A DNA stretch of 64,000 bases from Anisus vortex (lineage: Eukaryota > Mollusca > Gastropoda > Planorbidae). The DNA lies in contig OX421499.1 of NCBI GenBank assembly GCA_949126835.1, forward strand, positions 3,237,553-3,301,552, in the 5' to 3' direction. Shown here piece by piece: positions 34,980-45,528 of the stretch. The notes below the pieces were generated by a model. It had not been told where the DNA came from. It worked only from the letters and a program-made list of their open reading frames with translations, and did not search any database. The translations under genes were made by a program, and so were the position numbers. The first letter of the stretch is position 1. Every line of letters begins with the position of its first letter.

Positions 34980-35170
34980 AAGAAACACCTCTCTTTACAA
35001 CGCTCACTTCTGCCATCGTCCGGGAGAGCCAGTCGTCTCGATTCTCATTGGTCGCTTTTTCTTTTCGGAATATTTTGTCCCCTATCGTCTTATCGATGTG
35101 GCACGAGGCTCCTCCCACTGCGTGTCGCGATTGGCTGGCTCTTTGGCAACAGGTGCTGAGATTTATAGAA
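34980..35170 (-). promoter_or_regulatory. Candidate regulatory region upstream of the Snail-family gene
   Basis: A less AT-rich stretch holds two inverted CCAAT boxes (ATTGG at 35047-35051 and 35130-35134), a CTCCTCCCAC GC-type box, and a CAGGTG E-box at 35150-35155, the core bound by Snail proteins. CTATAAATC on the minus strand near 35165 resembles a TATA box. The sites are visible; the role is inferred from position. Confidence 0.25.
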
Positions 35171-36074
35171 ATAATTTTTTTTTTCTCGTTTAGATCTTGG
35201 CGGAGAAATACAACTTAGGTGGGGCGTGAAGGGGTGTGAATTTGTGGGGAGGATTAAATCACGTAGTGAAGAAAGCTTTAATTATGTGATCAGCATTGTT
35301 TCACAAACTACTCTCCCTCCCTCCCTCCCCGGCACCCCTTGGGGGTGGCGCCAGATCATCAACCATCTCGTTAAACTGTCATACATAGCACTGCACGAGC
35401 TGTAAGGCTCATTACTTGCGAATATTCAGAACTAACATGAGTAGCACCATTAGTCAAAACACTAAACCTAGAAACACTACAGAACAGAAGGGCAAAGAGT
35501 ACAGTAGTAATAATACAAAAGGGATAACATTCTAATTTAGAAATACAACACAATAATAATCTGTTAAAATAACCAATTGTTAAATCACTAAACTTAGAAA
35601 CACTAGAGGACAGCAGGTTAAAGAGTAAAGTTGTAATAATACATAAGGTATTAAATTCCAACATAGAAATACAACACAATAATAATCTGTTAAAATGCTC
35701 AGATAAACATAAGGACAAAAACACTTTTCTCAGCCCTTATCCTACCGCCCGCTCTATTCCCAAATCTTTGGATTAAATTTTTTTTTATCACTTTGTGTGT
35801 GTGTGTGTGTTTGTTAAAGAAATAATTAAAGACTCTACACATTTATATATGTTGTCAGCATTCATGCTTAATACTTTTTAATACCTTTATAATACCTTTT
35901 TATTGGCCTATCTATTTAAAAAAATTAATTTATGCCAATTTTATGATGTTCTTATCTTATCTTTATCTATAAAAAATAAAGTTGAACATACTATGTCACC
36001 GTTATGACCACTGTGTCAATGCAGTGGTGTTCTGGAAACTTTTTCTTCTGAATAACAAACTACAAAATAACCCG
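35171..36074. other. Spacer around the 110-bp duplication
   Basis: Contains the duplication listed separately, CTCCCTCC runs near 35310 and a TG run at 35795-35811. Confidence 0.5.
35459..35696. repeat. ~110-bp direct duplication
   Basis: ACTAAACCTAGAAACACTAC through AATAATCTGTTAAAAT (35459-35569) recurs at 35587-35696 with about 10% differences. A 117-residue minus-strand ORF spans both but shows no family. Confidence 0.85.
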
Positions 36075-36158
36075 GTGTTGCCTACTAGACATTGTTTCAA
36101 GCGAAGAATCGAGCCCAGCTCTTCCTTGTGACAGGCAGAAATTCTAACCATTATGTAC
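36075..36158 (-). tRNA. tRNA-Asp-like pseudogene or SINE head
   Basis: The minus strand reads D-arm to T-arm of a tRNA-Asp-like molecule: AATGGTTAGAATTTCTGCC, anticodon region CTGTCAC (GTC), then GGGCTCGATTC. The acceptor stem is not paired, so this is a pseudogene or the head of a second SINE family. Confidence 0.38.
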
Positions 36159-36159
36159 T

Positions 36160-36335
36160 ACATGACTGGAGGGTGTCCTTGAGTCTACCCATCATGATGG
36201 GTACCTGGTATTAGTTGGGAAAAAGTAAAGGCAGCATTGTTCTGGCCACACATCCCCCTAGTAAGCCTACGCCGTGGCCACAGAAACTGGTAAACGCTGC
36301 TTCACCATCCCTGTGATCACCTTGGTTCGAAGAAC
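36160..36335 (+). mobile_element. tRNA-derived SINE, 5' truncated
   Basis: Starts after box B at GACTGGAGGGTGTCCTTGAG and runs through the tail (CCGTGGCCACAGAAACTGGT). Confidence 0.78.
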
Positions 36336-36428
36336 TGGCACAAGCAGGAGCAAAAACTTCAGTTAATAAACGAAAATGTAATGTGTCTTTAATTTAATCA
36401 ATGGGAATCACAAAAGGCACATACAATT

Positions 36429-36509
36429 TTAACCCTTCCCGTACCGACCTACTTCTATCTATGCTGCCTTCAGTTCCGCTATATACGCGCCCGGGACTGT
36501 AAGGGTTAA
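36429..36509 (-). mobile_element. 81-bp TTAA mini-element, copy 5
   Basis: Inverted full-length copy, identical base for base to the one at 57650 as read by eye. Confidence 0.9.
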
Positions 36510-36999
36510 TTTAGGCTTTATATTTGTGCCTCATAAATTTGTTTTCTTCCAAAAGTGAGATTTAACAATGTAACTTTGAAAGGTTATTTTTTTCATCACA
36601 TTTACTTTTACGTTTCAACTATTGATTATTGGATAAAATATTAGTTTTCCGTTTGTTTTGGCCTTATTGCACAGTGTGCACAAGGTTATATCGTGCACTT
36701 TAAAACAAGAACCATTTCTTAAAAAAAAAAAAAAAAAAAAATATTTTTTTTAATAAAAAACATTTTAAAAGTAAATCTCTAAATAAAATATAAATTTAAA
36801 AAAATATATAATCTAGTCAGGGTTTGTTTTATTTAACTGACTTTTCAATTTTTGTTAGATTAGTTTGATTTCTTAAAAATAGCGATTGAATAAACGTTAT
36901 CTTTAAAATAGTATAGATTGTAGCTAAATTTAAAATGAATTAAAAGCATTTTGAAAGCACCAATTTTTAGGCCTGGCCAACACGCGACATATTTATTTA
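36510..36999. other. AT-rich spacer
   Basis: Poly-A run at 36721-36740; nothing else recognised. This is the target DNA left of the LTR element. Confidence 0.5.
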
Positions 37000-37004
37000 C
37001 TAGG

Positions 37005-38002
37005 TGTAGCGTGGCGGGCACTCTACGTGGTTATTTGGCTCGTGTAGAGGCTGATTATTATGATGTCACAGTGAAGTTTGGGCCTTAGAATTATTTATAT
37101 TTTAGTCCGTTATCCCGCTTGGCTGGCGGGTGCTGTAAGCCTATTGAATAGAGTAATTTTTACTACTATATGACACGAGTGCTAATACATGAGCAGACAC
37201 AAGAACAATGATTGATTCAATGCTGGGATGAGTTTCAAATCCTGTTTATTTAGGCATAAACGATAGATAGCAGAAGTTAATCCATAACACAAATTTACAG
37301 TGTAAACAGTATATATATTTGGATCGACCGAAGACTGGACTGTTTCGTTCCGAGTCTAAGGCCCCAATACCCGTTTCTTATTTCTATCTTAAACCAAGAC
37401 GTGCCCTCTGTGGGGGTAGGGGCAAGGGAAGGGGGGAGAAGAGGGCGGTCGGGGGAGGGATACAAAAGCTCTTTGATACCATACATCCAGACGAGGGCTG
37501 TTGCGTATGTGTCAGTTTACGGGGGAAAAGTTTCCCTGGCCACCTGGGCCGACTGCAATAGATTTCGCGTGTAGACGCAATTTGCTTATCTTGACCAGTG
37601 GTCAGTAGCCGAGAGGGGGATCAAAGGGAGGGCTTGACGAGGGTGGGGGGGGTTAGACTGTACATACAAGGGCTTGGCGAGGGTGGGGGGGGTGTTTAGA
37701 CTGTACATACAAGGGGAGTGTAAACATGTTAAATATATATATGGGCAGATAACTAAGCTTGTATAATAATATAAGGAATGTATATTATATATATATTGAT
37801 GCATGTACACAGTTATAGAAGAGAGTAAGTACATTCATATATACAAAATAAAGATACAAGATACAAATACAGTCACACATTCTTCATTCATTGGTGAGCA
37901 CCGCAATGAGCCAGGATTAATTGTAGTTTATAGGTTGGAGGCATAGTGAATAAGTGCCATGGCACCAGGCTGAGCGCTGGCGCTTCTAGTGAGTTTACCA
38001 CA
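37005..38002 (-). repeat. 3' LTR of the retrotransposon
   Basis: 998 bp, preceded on the minus strand by the polypurine tract and followed by the CTAGG duplication at 37000-37004. A minus-strand AATAAA lies at 37245-37250. Short ORFs here recur in the other LTR and are not genes. Confidence 0.95.
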
Positions 38003-38016
38003 CCATCCCCCCTTTT
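38003..38016 (-). promoter_or_regulatory. Polypurine tract
   Basis: AAAAGGGGGGATGG on the minus strand directly precedes the 3' LTR, where plus-strand DNA synthesis primes in LTR elements. Confidence 0.75.
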
Positions 38017-38117
38017 ACGAGACAATTAGTCAGGCGTGCAATTGTCTGTTTTACTATAAACTTACGGTACTAGTCCTAAGCTAGGCGAACCCGACGAGAG
38101 AAAAGTATGTCTATTGT

Positions 38118-40421
38118 CTATTTGCTACCAGTCCTGTTATTTCTGTTACATGTCCTTTTGAAGGATCCCCCGAGGTCTATGAAGACCCCTTGAAACGGAG
38201 TTCCCCCCTCCGGCTGCCGTGATAACGGTACGGGTGGGGTGTAGTAGTTCCGTGACGTGAGTTTGCACAGGTGGCGGTTTACTCCCACATGCATGCCTGG
38301 CCAGAAGTAATAATGTTTTATCTTACTGAGAGTGGCATTCTGGCCCCGACGACTCCGCCCGACGGAGTCATAAGCGGCCTCTATCACTTGCTTACGGTAG
38401 GGGGAGGGGACTACTAATTGATTTCTTATTGTCCCATCTGGTAGGGGCACCTGGCGGTATAACAGCTGTCCCTTGAGTGAGTAGTGGCCTGCTGACCTTG
38501 GTTTCCCTTGATAGGTCTTTGCTTCGTTTAGCAGCCTTTTTAGGGTAGGGTCCTCCTGTTGTGCCTTCAGGAATTCTTGATGGGACGGGTTTAAGGTCGG
38601 CTGGGTGGCGCTAGGTTCGGGGTGTGTCCGGGCGACCACCGACGCGTGGGGAGGTGGGGATCCATAGTGACATGGGGTAAAGTACTTCTTGCCTAGAATG
38701 ACATCATACGGCAGGTCTTCTCGCACTGCTAATGTCGCTAACCCGGTAAATTGGGCTGATTCAATGTGCACTAATGCCGTGGGGAGCGTTTCCACGTGGC
38801 CCCATATGCTCTGAATTTGGACAGTGTCTCCGGTGAAGTCGGAGTCGCGGATATATGCCCGTTTGGCTATGCCTTCTGACTCACAGCCTGTGTCGAACAA
38901 ATATGAGGCGAGTTGATTATTGATTTTTAGTTTCTCCGTAGAGTTGCTATGGGTCCGGTTCAAGGGCCCGGAGCCTGGGGCGCCACCTGGGTAAATCGCG
39001 GCGGCGAAACCCAGTAGGGCGGGCTGACGGGTGTTGGGTTCTCTTCGCGGCCGCTCTTGGCTTACCGTTTGAGGGGGTGTAGGGTGGCGCCCGTCTTCGT
39101 ACGTAACGGGGCGCCCTAAGTGCTCGGCGTACTCAGGTGTAAAGTAGCGGGGGTAGGGCGTTTCTGCCTCTTGCTCCGACAGACCGTTAGTAGAGTCTTG
39201 TCCCGAATGCATGGTAGGTGTCAGAGCACAGAACGCTCCTGCGGGGAAGAAAGGGGTGGGGCCGCCTCTGGTTTTCTCGTGAGCCGACGGATTTGTGGGC
39301 CCAGTGGGACGGGGTTCTCCACGTAGATTTTGGGGCCGATGTTGGCCGAAATGGGGCGTGCGTTGCTGGGGAGCGGGGGGGCCTTTTGGGGTTTTGTGCC
39401 TGTACGACTCCTCTTTGTTTTTCTCCTGCCTATTGTGATGTGGGTGAGAGGGGGGGTTGGCACACTCATCCTTGTGGGCCAACATATATCGATCGGCGGC
39501 CACGATAATTTCGTTTAGTCCCTCTAGACCCCATTCGGCTAAGAACGTTTTTACGGTTCTGGGCATGAGAGATTGTAACTGTTCTGAAAGGATCAGATCA
39601 ATTAGGCCTTCATATGTTCTATCCTGATCTGCTAATTCAATCCATTTGTTAAGGTATTTCCTTAGCCGCTCAACTAACTCTCTGATTGACTCCCCCTCTT
39701 CTAGTCTGGCTGACCTGAACATACTCTGAAACGCCCGTGCGTTTAACTCAAATTTGTTAAGCAGGGCATTTTTGAGTTGTATATATGGGTCCTGATCGGA
39801 GGGGCTTAGTTTAGCGTAGACCTCGTAGGTGTCTCCCCTGAGGGTGTGTACTAGGTTCCTGCACCAGGACTCGCGAGGCACGTCGTGGTACGCCATAGCC
39901 TCCTCAAAACGTGTGAGGTAGGTATCGAATTGTTCTTGATTTGGTAAGAAGGTGTCAGTCCAGACGGGCACATGGCGCCCGTTTGCAAAACCGCTATGAA
40001 GGGAGCCGGGTGGGGAAAGGGGTGGGTCGTCTAATTGCCTGTTTCTACCTGCAATTTCTGCTAGTCTAATCTCTTTGTCTGTCTCTAGTTTTTTTATTTC
40101 TAGCTCTGCCTGTCTAGTTTCTCTCTCCCTCTCTAGCTCTGCCTGTCTAATTTCTCTCTCTTTCTCTGCCTGTCTAGTTTTCTCTCTATCTTCTAGTTCT
40201 AATTCTAGTTTCTTCAAGTCGTCCTGTCGACGTTTTTCCTCTATCTCTAATTCTCTATCCCTTCTCTCTCGCTCTAGTTCCCTATCCCTTCTCTCTCGCT
40301 CTAGTTCCCTATCCCTTCTCTCTAACTGCTCTTGGACGTATTTATACACCTCGTCCCCTTGGAGATTCAGTGCTATCGCTTCTTCCCTAATGGCCTTACG
40401 AAAGTTAACCAGCTCTGCCAT
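38118..40421 (-). CDS. Gag-protease-integrase(N-terminal) polyprotein of the LTR element
   Basis: The 767-residue ORF has these parts: residues 30-125, a charged coiled coil with RRDRELERE repeats; about 155-318, Gag capsid-like, with a SCAN-like helical core (FELNARAFQSMFRSARLEEG) at 224-243; 320-500, Pro-rich linker without a CCHC knuckle; about 500-585, aspartic protease with FDTG at 509-512 and a DVILG motif at 573-577; about 610-750, integrase N-terminal region with YYFWPGM at 704-710 and the start of the catalytic core (FQGVFIDL). The zinc-binding residues of the integrase N-terminus look lost: Tyr684 and Arg689 sit where His is expected, and only one Cys (719) of the pair remains. The frame stops before the catalytic acidic residues. 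No RT or RNase H is present. The ATG at 40421 starts the open frame in good context. Confidence 0.88.
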   Translation of the reverse strand: MAELVNFRKAIREEAIALNLQGDEVYKYVQEQLERRDRELERERRDRELERERRDRELEIEEKRRQDDLKKLELELEDREKTRQAEKEREIRQAELERERETRQAELEIKKLETDKEIRLAEIAGRNRQLDDPPLSPPGSLHSGFANGRHVPVWTDTFLPNQEQFDTYLTRFEEAMAYHDVPRESWCRNLVHTLRGDTYEVYAKLSPSDQDPYIQLKNALLNKFELNARAFQSMFRSARLEEGESIRELVERLRKYLNKWIELADQDRTYEGLIDLILSEQLQSLMPRTVKTFLAEWGLEGLNEIIVAADRYMLAHKDECANPPSHPHHNRQEKNKEESYRHKTPKGPPAPQQRTPHFGQHRPQNLRGEPRPTGPTNPSAHEKTRGGPTPFFPAGAFCALTPTMHSGQDSTNGLSEQEAETPYPRYFTPEYAEHLGRPVTYEDGRHPTPPQTVSQERPRREPNTRQPALLGFAAAIYPGGAPGSGPLNRTHSNSTEKLKINNQLASYLFDTGCESEGIAKRAYIRDSDFTGDTVQIQSIWGHVETLPTALVHIESAQFTGLATLAVREDLPYDVILGKKYFTPCHYGSPPPHASVVARTHPEPSATQPTLNPSHQEFLKAQQEDPTLKRLLNEAKTYQGKPRSAGHYSLKGQLLYRQVPLPDGTIRNQLVVPSPYRKQVIEAAYDSVGRSRRGQNATLSKIKHYYFWPGMHVGVNRHLCKLTSRNYYTPPVPLSRQPEGGTPFQGVFIDLGGSFKRTCNRNNRTGSK

Positions 40422-41191
40422 GGTATGCTGTGGCGCTAAATGGCTCCTAACCTAAACTGTCCCTTAATCCAGACAAAAAGCGGTACTCACCAGGTTTATT
40501 TCTCAGTCTTCCACACACTCGCACTCTTGTCCCTCGTTGCGTTGTCGACTGGGGTGACGACACTGGTCTCGTTGATTGGTGTTGATGGTGGAGCGGCCTA
40601 TAGCGCACTGGTTAATCCGAGTGAATAGAAGTTCAAGTGCTAATGAATGTTATTGTTTATTTTTGCGCTAGGCACTAACGACACAGGGGCGTGTCTGGTA
40701 CACTGGTAATCTGGAACGCTGGAACAAGGCGTCTTGAAGCGGCTAAGGGCGAGCGTTGCCCCGTCGCTAGCTTTTGCTAGCGATGTACGGTAGCCAGGCA
40801 CTGGAACACTGGAACAGGTAGCAAAATAGTCTACTGGAGCAGGCGACACCGAGTGTCGTAGCTGTGATGGCCCAGGAGCAGGTGACGGAAACGTCGGAGT
40901 GGTGGTAGCGCAGGAGCAGGTGACGGAACGTCAGAGCGGTGATGGCGCAGGAGCGGGTGACCGATTGTCAGGTCTATGGTTGCGCAGGAGCAGGTGACCA
41001 AGTGTCAGAGCTGTAATGGCGAAAGAGCAGATGATATCGAGTGTCGAATTCTGTACTGTGGTAGCGGTGTCCTGTTGGAATTTCAGCAGACGGAGTGAGC
41101 CCCCATCTAAGGGTGCCAAGTTCAATGTGATGACAATAGGCCCAGGCCTGCAGGGTGTTGCAGAGTTTCTGATCCCGGCGAGGTCCTCAGG
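40422..41191 (-). other. Untranslated leader of the LTR element
   Basis: 770 bp between the 5' LTR and the polyprotein ATG. A clear tRNA primer site directly after the LTR was not recognised; the sequence TGGCACCCTTAG lies about 80 bp inside. Besides the 37-bp repeats there is a short CTGGAACACTGGAAC-type repeat near 40700-40815. Confidence 0.6.
40834..41045 (-). repeat. Tandem ~37-bp repeats in the element leader
   Basis: Five to six imperfect units sharing CAGGAGCAGGTGAC, spaced 37-39 bp (starts near 40834, 40873, 40911, 40948, 40985), lie between the 5' LTR and the ORF start. Leader repeats may take part in RNA packaging or control; no function is shown. Confidence 0.8.
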
Positions 41192-42188
41192 TGTAGCGTG
41201 GCGGGCACTCTACGTGGTTATTTGGCTCGTGTAGAGGCTGATTATTATGATGTCACAGTGAAGTTTGGGCCTTAGAATTATTTATATTTTAGTCCGTTAT
41301 CCCGCTTGGCTGGCGGGTGCTGTAAGCCTATTGAATAGAGTAATTTTTACTACTATATGACACGAGTGCTAATACATGAGCAGACACAAGAACAATGATT
41401 GATTCAATGCTGGGATGAGTTTCAAATCCTGTTTATTTAGGCATAAACGATAGATAGCAGAAGTTAATCCATAACACAAATTTACAGTGTAAACAGTATA
41501 TATATTTGGATCGACCGAAGACTGGACTGTTTCGTTCCGAGTCTAAGGCCCCAATACCCGTTTCTTATTTCTATCTTAAACCAAGACGTGCCCTCTGTGG
41601 GGGTAGGGGCAAGGGAAGGGGGGAGAAGAGGGCGGTCGGGGGAGGGATACAAAAGCTCTTTGATACCATACATCCAGACGAGGGCTGTTGCGTATGTGTC
41701 AGTTTACGGGGGAAAAGTTTCCCTGGCCACCTGGGCCGACTGCAATAGATTTCGCGTGTAGACGCAATTTGCTTATCTTGACCAGTGGTCAGTAGCCGAG
41801 AGGGGGATCAAAGGGAGGGCTTGACGAGGGTGGGGGGGGTTAGACTGTACATACAAGGGCTTGGCGAGGGTGGGGGGGTGTTTAGACTGTACATACAAGG
41901 GGAGTGTAAACATGTTAAATATATATATGGGCAGATAACTAAGCTTGTATAATAATATAAGGAATGTATATTATATATATATTGATGCATGTACACAGTT
42001 ATAGAAGAGAGTAAGTACATTCATATATACAAAATAAAGATACAAGATACAAATACAGTCACACATTCTTCATTCATTGGTGAGCACCGCAATGAGCCAG
42101 GATTAATTGTAGTTTATAGGTTGGAGGCATAGTGAATAAGTGCCATGGCACCAGGCTGAGCGCTGGCGCTTCTAGTGAGTTTACCACA
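41192..42188 (-). repeat. 5' LTR of the retrotransposon
   Basis: 997 bp, matching 37005-38002 apart from a one-base difference in a G run. It abuts the CTAGG duplication at 42189-42193. On the minus strand it begins TGTGGTAAAC and ends CGCTACA. Confidence 0.95.
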
Positions 42189-42308
42189 CTAGGCATAGTG
42201 ATGATAGTGGAAATAGGCCTACATCCAGAGTTTAAAAAAAGTATTTTTCGTTGTAGGCCTACACACAGTATGATGGCGTTACGCACAATTACCAAAAATA
42301 AATAAATA

Positions 42309-42578
42309 CAGTGAACCCTTGCTACTTTGCGGTTCGACATTCGCGGATTCACAACTTCGCGGATTTTGTGTGCCTGTGTACTCTATGTACATACTGTAGA
42401 TATCTGTACACTACTGTAATGGGTGGTTTGTTAACAGTACGTAAAAGGAGGGTTTTTGAAGTCCGAATACACGTTAAATAGTAATGTACCCTTCGGACCA
42501 AACTGATCATAGGGCTGTTTTTTTAGCTATCGCGGCCTGTCTCGGAACCTATCTACCGCGATAAACGAGGGTTCACTG
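42309..42578. mobile_element. Mariner/pogo-type MITE
   Basis: 270 bp, TA-flanked (42307-42308, 42579-42580). Starts CAGTGAACCCTTGCTACTTT and ends GCGATAAACGAGGGTTCACTG-like. TA duplication and these ends fit Tigger/pogo-like elements. A short piece of SINE tail (42478-42522) lies inside. Confidence 0.8.
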
Positions 42579-43966
42579 TACTGGCGTACTGGCAATGAAA
42601 AACGTAGCAATTTGAAAATGGCGTTTTGGCATAACATTACAATTGCGATACCCCCCAAAAAAATTACAATGCTAAAATGTGACACGCGATTATAGTCCTA
42701 TATTTTCCTTTTTAAAATGACCGTAAATGTCAGAGTAAAAATGTATAACTCCATGAAGCCTACGTTTTCATATAATTTGGCTTTAATATTTAGTTGGATG
42801 CATACACAGATTAAAGGGATTGACAAACAAAAAAACAAACAAGTTAGTCATTGGGAACAGTTCCTACGTCAAGTATTTCTCTCACTGGCTGATATTCTCT
42901 CGCTCCACATTACCTCCTGTTTCTCGTCATTTCCCCCTCCGCGCCGCTCCCACCCCCTGTCATTCTGTTACCTCCCTCTCTCCAGTCCACAGCCCTCCCA
43001 CGAGATTCTGCTTTGTCAACACCGTCGGTCAGTAAGTCGTGTGTCCACTTAATACACAAAAAATTTGTTCTGTCAACGTAACCAGGCCCTCCCCCTCCCT
43101 ACAGCCCCCCTCCCCCCCGCCGCCTCCATCTCTCCAGTTCGTCTTTATTTTCTCCGCCTCGTCTTAATCTGTGTAAACTGGACAACGCTGTAGACAGCCC
43201 CGCACAACGAGACCACTTGTGACCTCATCTCACCTTTCTCCCTTTTAGGGCTCCAACTCACAACCGCCTCCCCTCCCTCTCCTCTTAGCCGTGGTCATCT
43301 ACATAAAAGGAAACTTTGCCTTTTACCATCCCTCTCCCCCACATCCACCTCATTCCTCTATTCACCGTCTGCATTCTCCAATGAAAAAAAAAAAAAAGAG
43401 GATTCCGTTCATTAGTCTGTTTTCACCGAGTTCTTCTACTCATACTCCCTTCCCTCCCTCCCCCCCCCTCATCCGTTCTCTCATCCACACACCTCGCGTC
43501 CGTCAGAACAGCCCCTGCCTGCTTCCCCCCCACCACCACCACCACCGCAGCCTCAAACCTCTTTGCCATAGTTGTTAATAAACGGTGCTGCCTTTCATAA
43601 TCGTCGCCACCGGAAGCTCTTTGATCTCTGTGAGGTGACCTGAGGGTGGTGTGGGGGAGGGGGCAAGGGGGGAGGGTGTAAGGGCGCTAAAGAAGTACGA
43701 TGATGGCAAACAGTCATCGAGGAATTTCCGCATTCCAATCACAATTTAGGAATGCACTTCCTCCAGGTAAAGTTAGGGTTAAGGTTAAGGCCGCCACTAC
43801 TCCCCACTGCTCACCCCCCCCCCGCTCGACAACGGCCACGGTGGACAATTGAGCAGATCGACTTATCGCCATTCCCAATGGGCTGAGGTTCAAATCCATC
43901 CTAACTCGCGGATTTAGGCATTAGTATGAAAATACCCTTCGGACCAAACTGATTTAGGTTTTACTG
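42579..43966. other. Pyrimidine-rich spacer
   Basis: From 42880 to 43560 CCTCCC/CTCC-rich, with overlapping open frames in several phases but no domain or splice-supported exon. Confidence 0.5.
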
Positions 43967-44105
43967 ACTAGTAAAAGAATACCGTCCGACCAAATTGATC
44001 CATATTGCCGGTGAAGCAGCGTTCACCTGTTTGTGTGGCCACGGCACACTAGGAGATTGTGTGGACAGCACAATGCCCAGCCGCCTTTACTTTACCCCCC
44101 AGCAA
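43967..44105 (-). mobile_element. tRNA-SINE, tail and part of body
   Basis: GAAGCAGCGTTCACCTG, GTGGCCACGGCACACTAGG and CAGCCGCCTTTACTTTACC on the minus strand. The head is missing. Confidence 0.75.
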
Positions 44106-45470
44106 ATGTCTGCGCACTATGCTTCCTCCCCACCGAGTCTCGTCATCTCTCGGCCGTTGCAATGAGATCTCGGACAAGCATCCCGGGGGAAGGGGGGAGA
44201 GGGGCTGTCTCCCTTACGTTCGTACGTGTATTCTGAATGTGAACGTATTGCGGTTTACACACTTCGCCAGTCTTTGAGGCCCACGGGTTACAGAAGTGGG
44301 CACCCCTGACATCAGATGCGAAGGTGGTAAAGTCAATTGGGAGCAAAAAAAAAAAAAAAAAAGCATTGTGTTGGCCACACAACCACCCTTACTTGTCCCT
44401 AATGTAAATTGGTTAACTAGCCAGATGGGAGCGAAATTTGACCTGAAGAAGCAGTGGACAGTACTAATTATCCACTGTGATCTGTGGGCTTCAATCTGGA
44501 CATGTTTATTGAAACAAACACACATACAAACACAAAAACCGGCGCCCGCGGGGAGTTAGGGGTGTTCTCTAAAGCCTACATAATCTTATTTTTAAACGAC
44601 AACATCCGCCACGGTGGGATAAAAAACAATTCGTGTCCACGTCGCCCCCCTGCGCCCTATCACAACGCCCCTGCATTCCAAGCTTCCACTTTCAAGATTC
44701 ATTCCTCCCGTTTTTTCTTTTTGAACCAGAATTCATACCTCCATCTAAATATTCAAAAGACTTAGAGATGGCGCTGATCCGACGCCCCCCCCCCCCTCCG
44801 CTCCCCACCAAACGTAAAACAAGCACCCTTCCCCACTCTTCTTTCTCATCTCCTCCCCATCCCCTCCTCCCACCGTATCTTTCCGACCGACCTTCCTTCC
44901 TCCGCAATGGCGAAGGTGGGTCTTTTGAAGTTCGGAGGTTGGAGGGGGGGGGGAGGGGCGACACCGGGCGAGAGGCGAATTAGCCTAAGGATTACGGACC
45001 CTTAATGCTTCCTTAAATCCCACAGCGCCCCCCGCGCCCCCCTTCCAACTGCGTATTTCAATTTAGTTTCTCACGCCCCCATACAACGTTAGGGTCTGTG
45101 CGTCTCCGAGACCAGGGCTCGTACCGACGTGACCTCATCTTTAGGGCTCACCTCCTTTCCATGTAACGGAAAAAATGTATTTCATTTGAAACAATAACAA
45201 GAGATTTTTTTAAAACAATACAAAAAAACAATAAAAATAAACGATTGAAATTGATCTTCGCAAGTAGTCGCCTTCTTTGAAACGAAACCAAAAAAAAATA
45301 ATTTCAAAATACAGAAATTTTTTTCAATAGTTGAAGAGAAGTGAAGAAATTGTACTGCTTCTACAGTTTTTATTTCTGGGTTTAATACGATCTAGATCTG
45401 TGTTTAATTTTCCATTGCCGGTTATTTCTGTCTGCTTGATTTTATTTTCAACGTAGGCCTACATGTATTA
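44106..45470. other. Spacer
   Basis: Poly-A run at 44346-44361 and a C/G-rich block at 44640-45060. Open frames of 90-116 codons overlap on both strands and appear compositional. Confidence 0.5.
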
Positions 45471-45478
45471 ATATAGGC

Positions 45479-45528
45479 CAGGGGTCTCCAAACTGCGGCC
45501 CGCGGGCTGAAAAGTTTGGAGACCCCTG
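45479..45528. mobile_element. 50-bp hAT micro-element
   Basis: CAGGGGTCTCCAAACTGCGG to AAGTTTGGAGACCCCTG, i.e. two 15-bp inverted ends and about 20 bp between. Perfect duplication ATATAGGC at 45471-45478 and 45529-45536. Confidence 0.9.

Larger units (their letters stand above)
37005..42188 (-). mobile_element. LTR retrotransposon, SCAN-type Gag, lacking reverse transcriptase
   Basis: A 5184-bp insertion is bounded by nearly identical direct repeats and flanked by a 5-bp target duplication CTAGG (37000-37004 and 42189-42193). Read on the minus strand the order is 5' LTR, untranslated leader with tandem repeats, one ORF, polypurine tract, 3' LTR. LTR ends are TG...CA. The ORF has Gag, protease and the start of integrase but no RT or RNase H, so the copy is non-autonomous. 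Known background: the SCAN domain derives from Gag of Gmr1-like Ty3/gypsy elements, and Gmr1-like elements place integrase before RT. Assignment to that group is inference. Confidence 0.92.

Noticed and set aside
37295..37834. Paired ORFs (63, 80 and 82 residues) repeated at 41482-42020
   Set aside because: They lie in the two LTR copies and have no recognised domain; repetition reflects the LTR, not a gene family.
42717..43578. Possible exons in the pyrimidine-rich stretch
   Set aside because: Several overlapping open frames with biased composition, no domains and no consistent splice sites.
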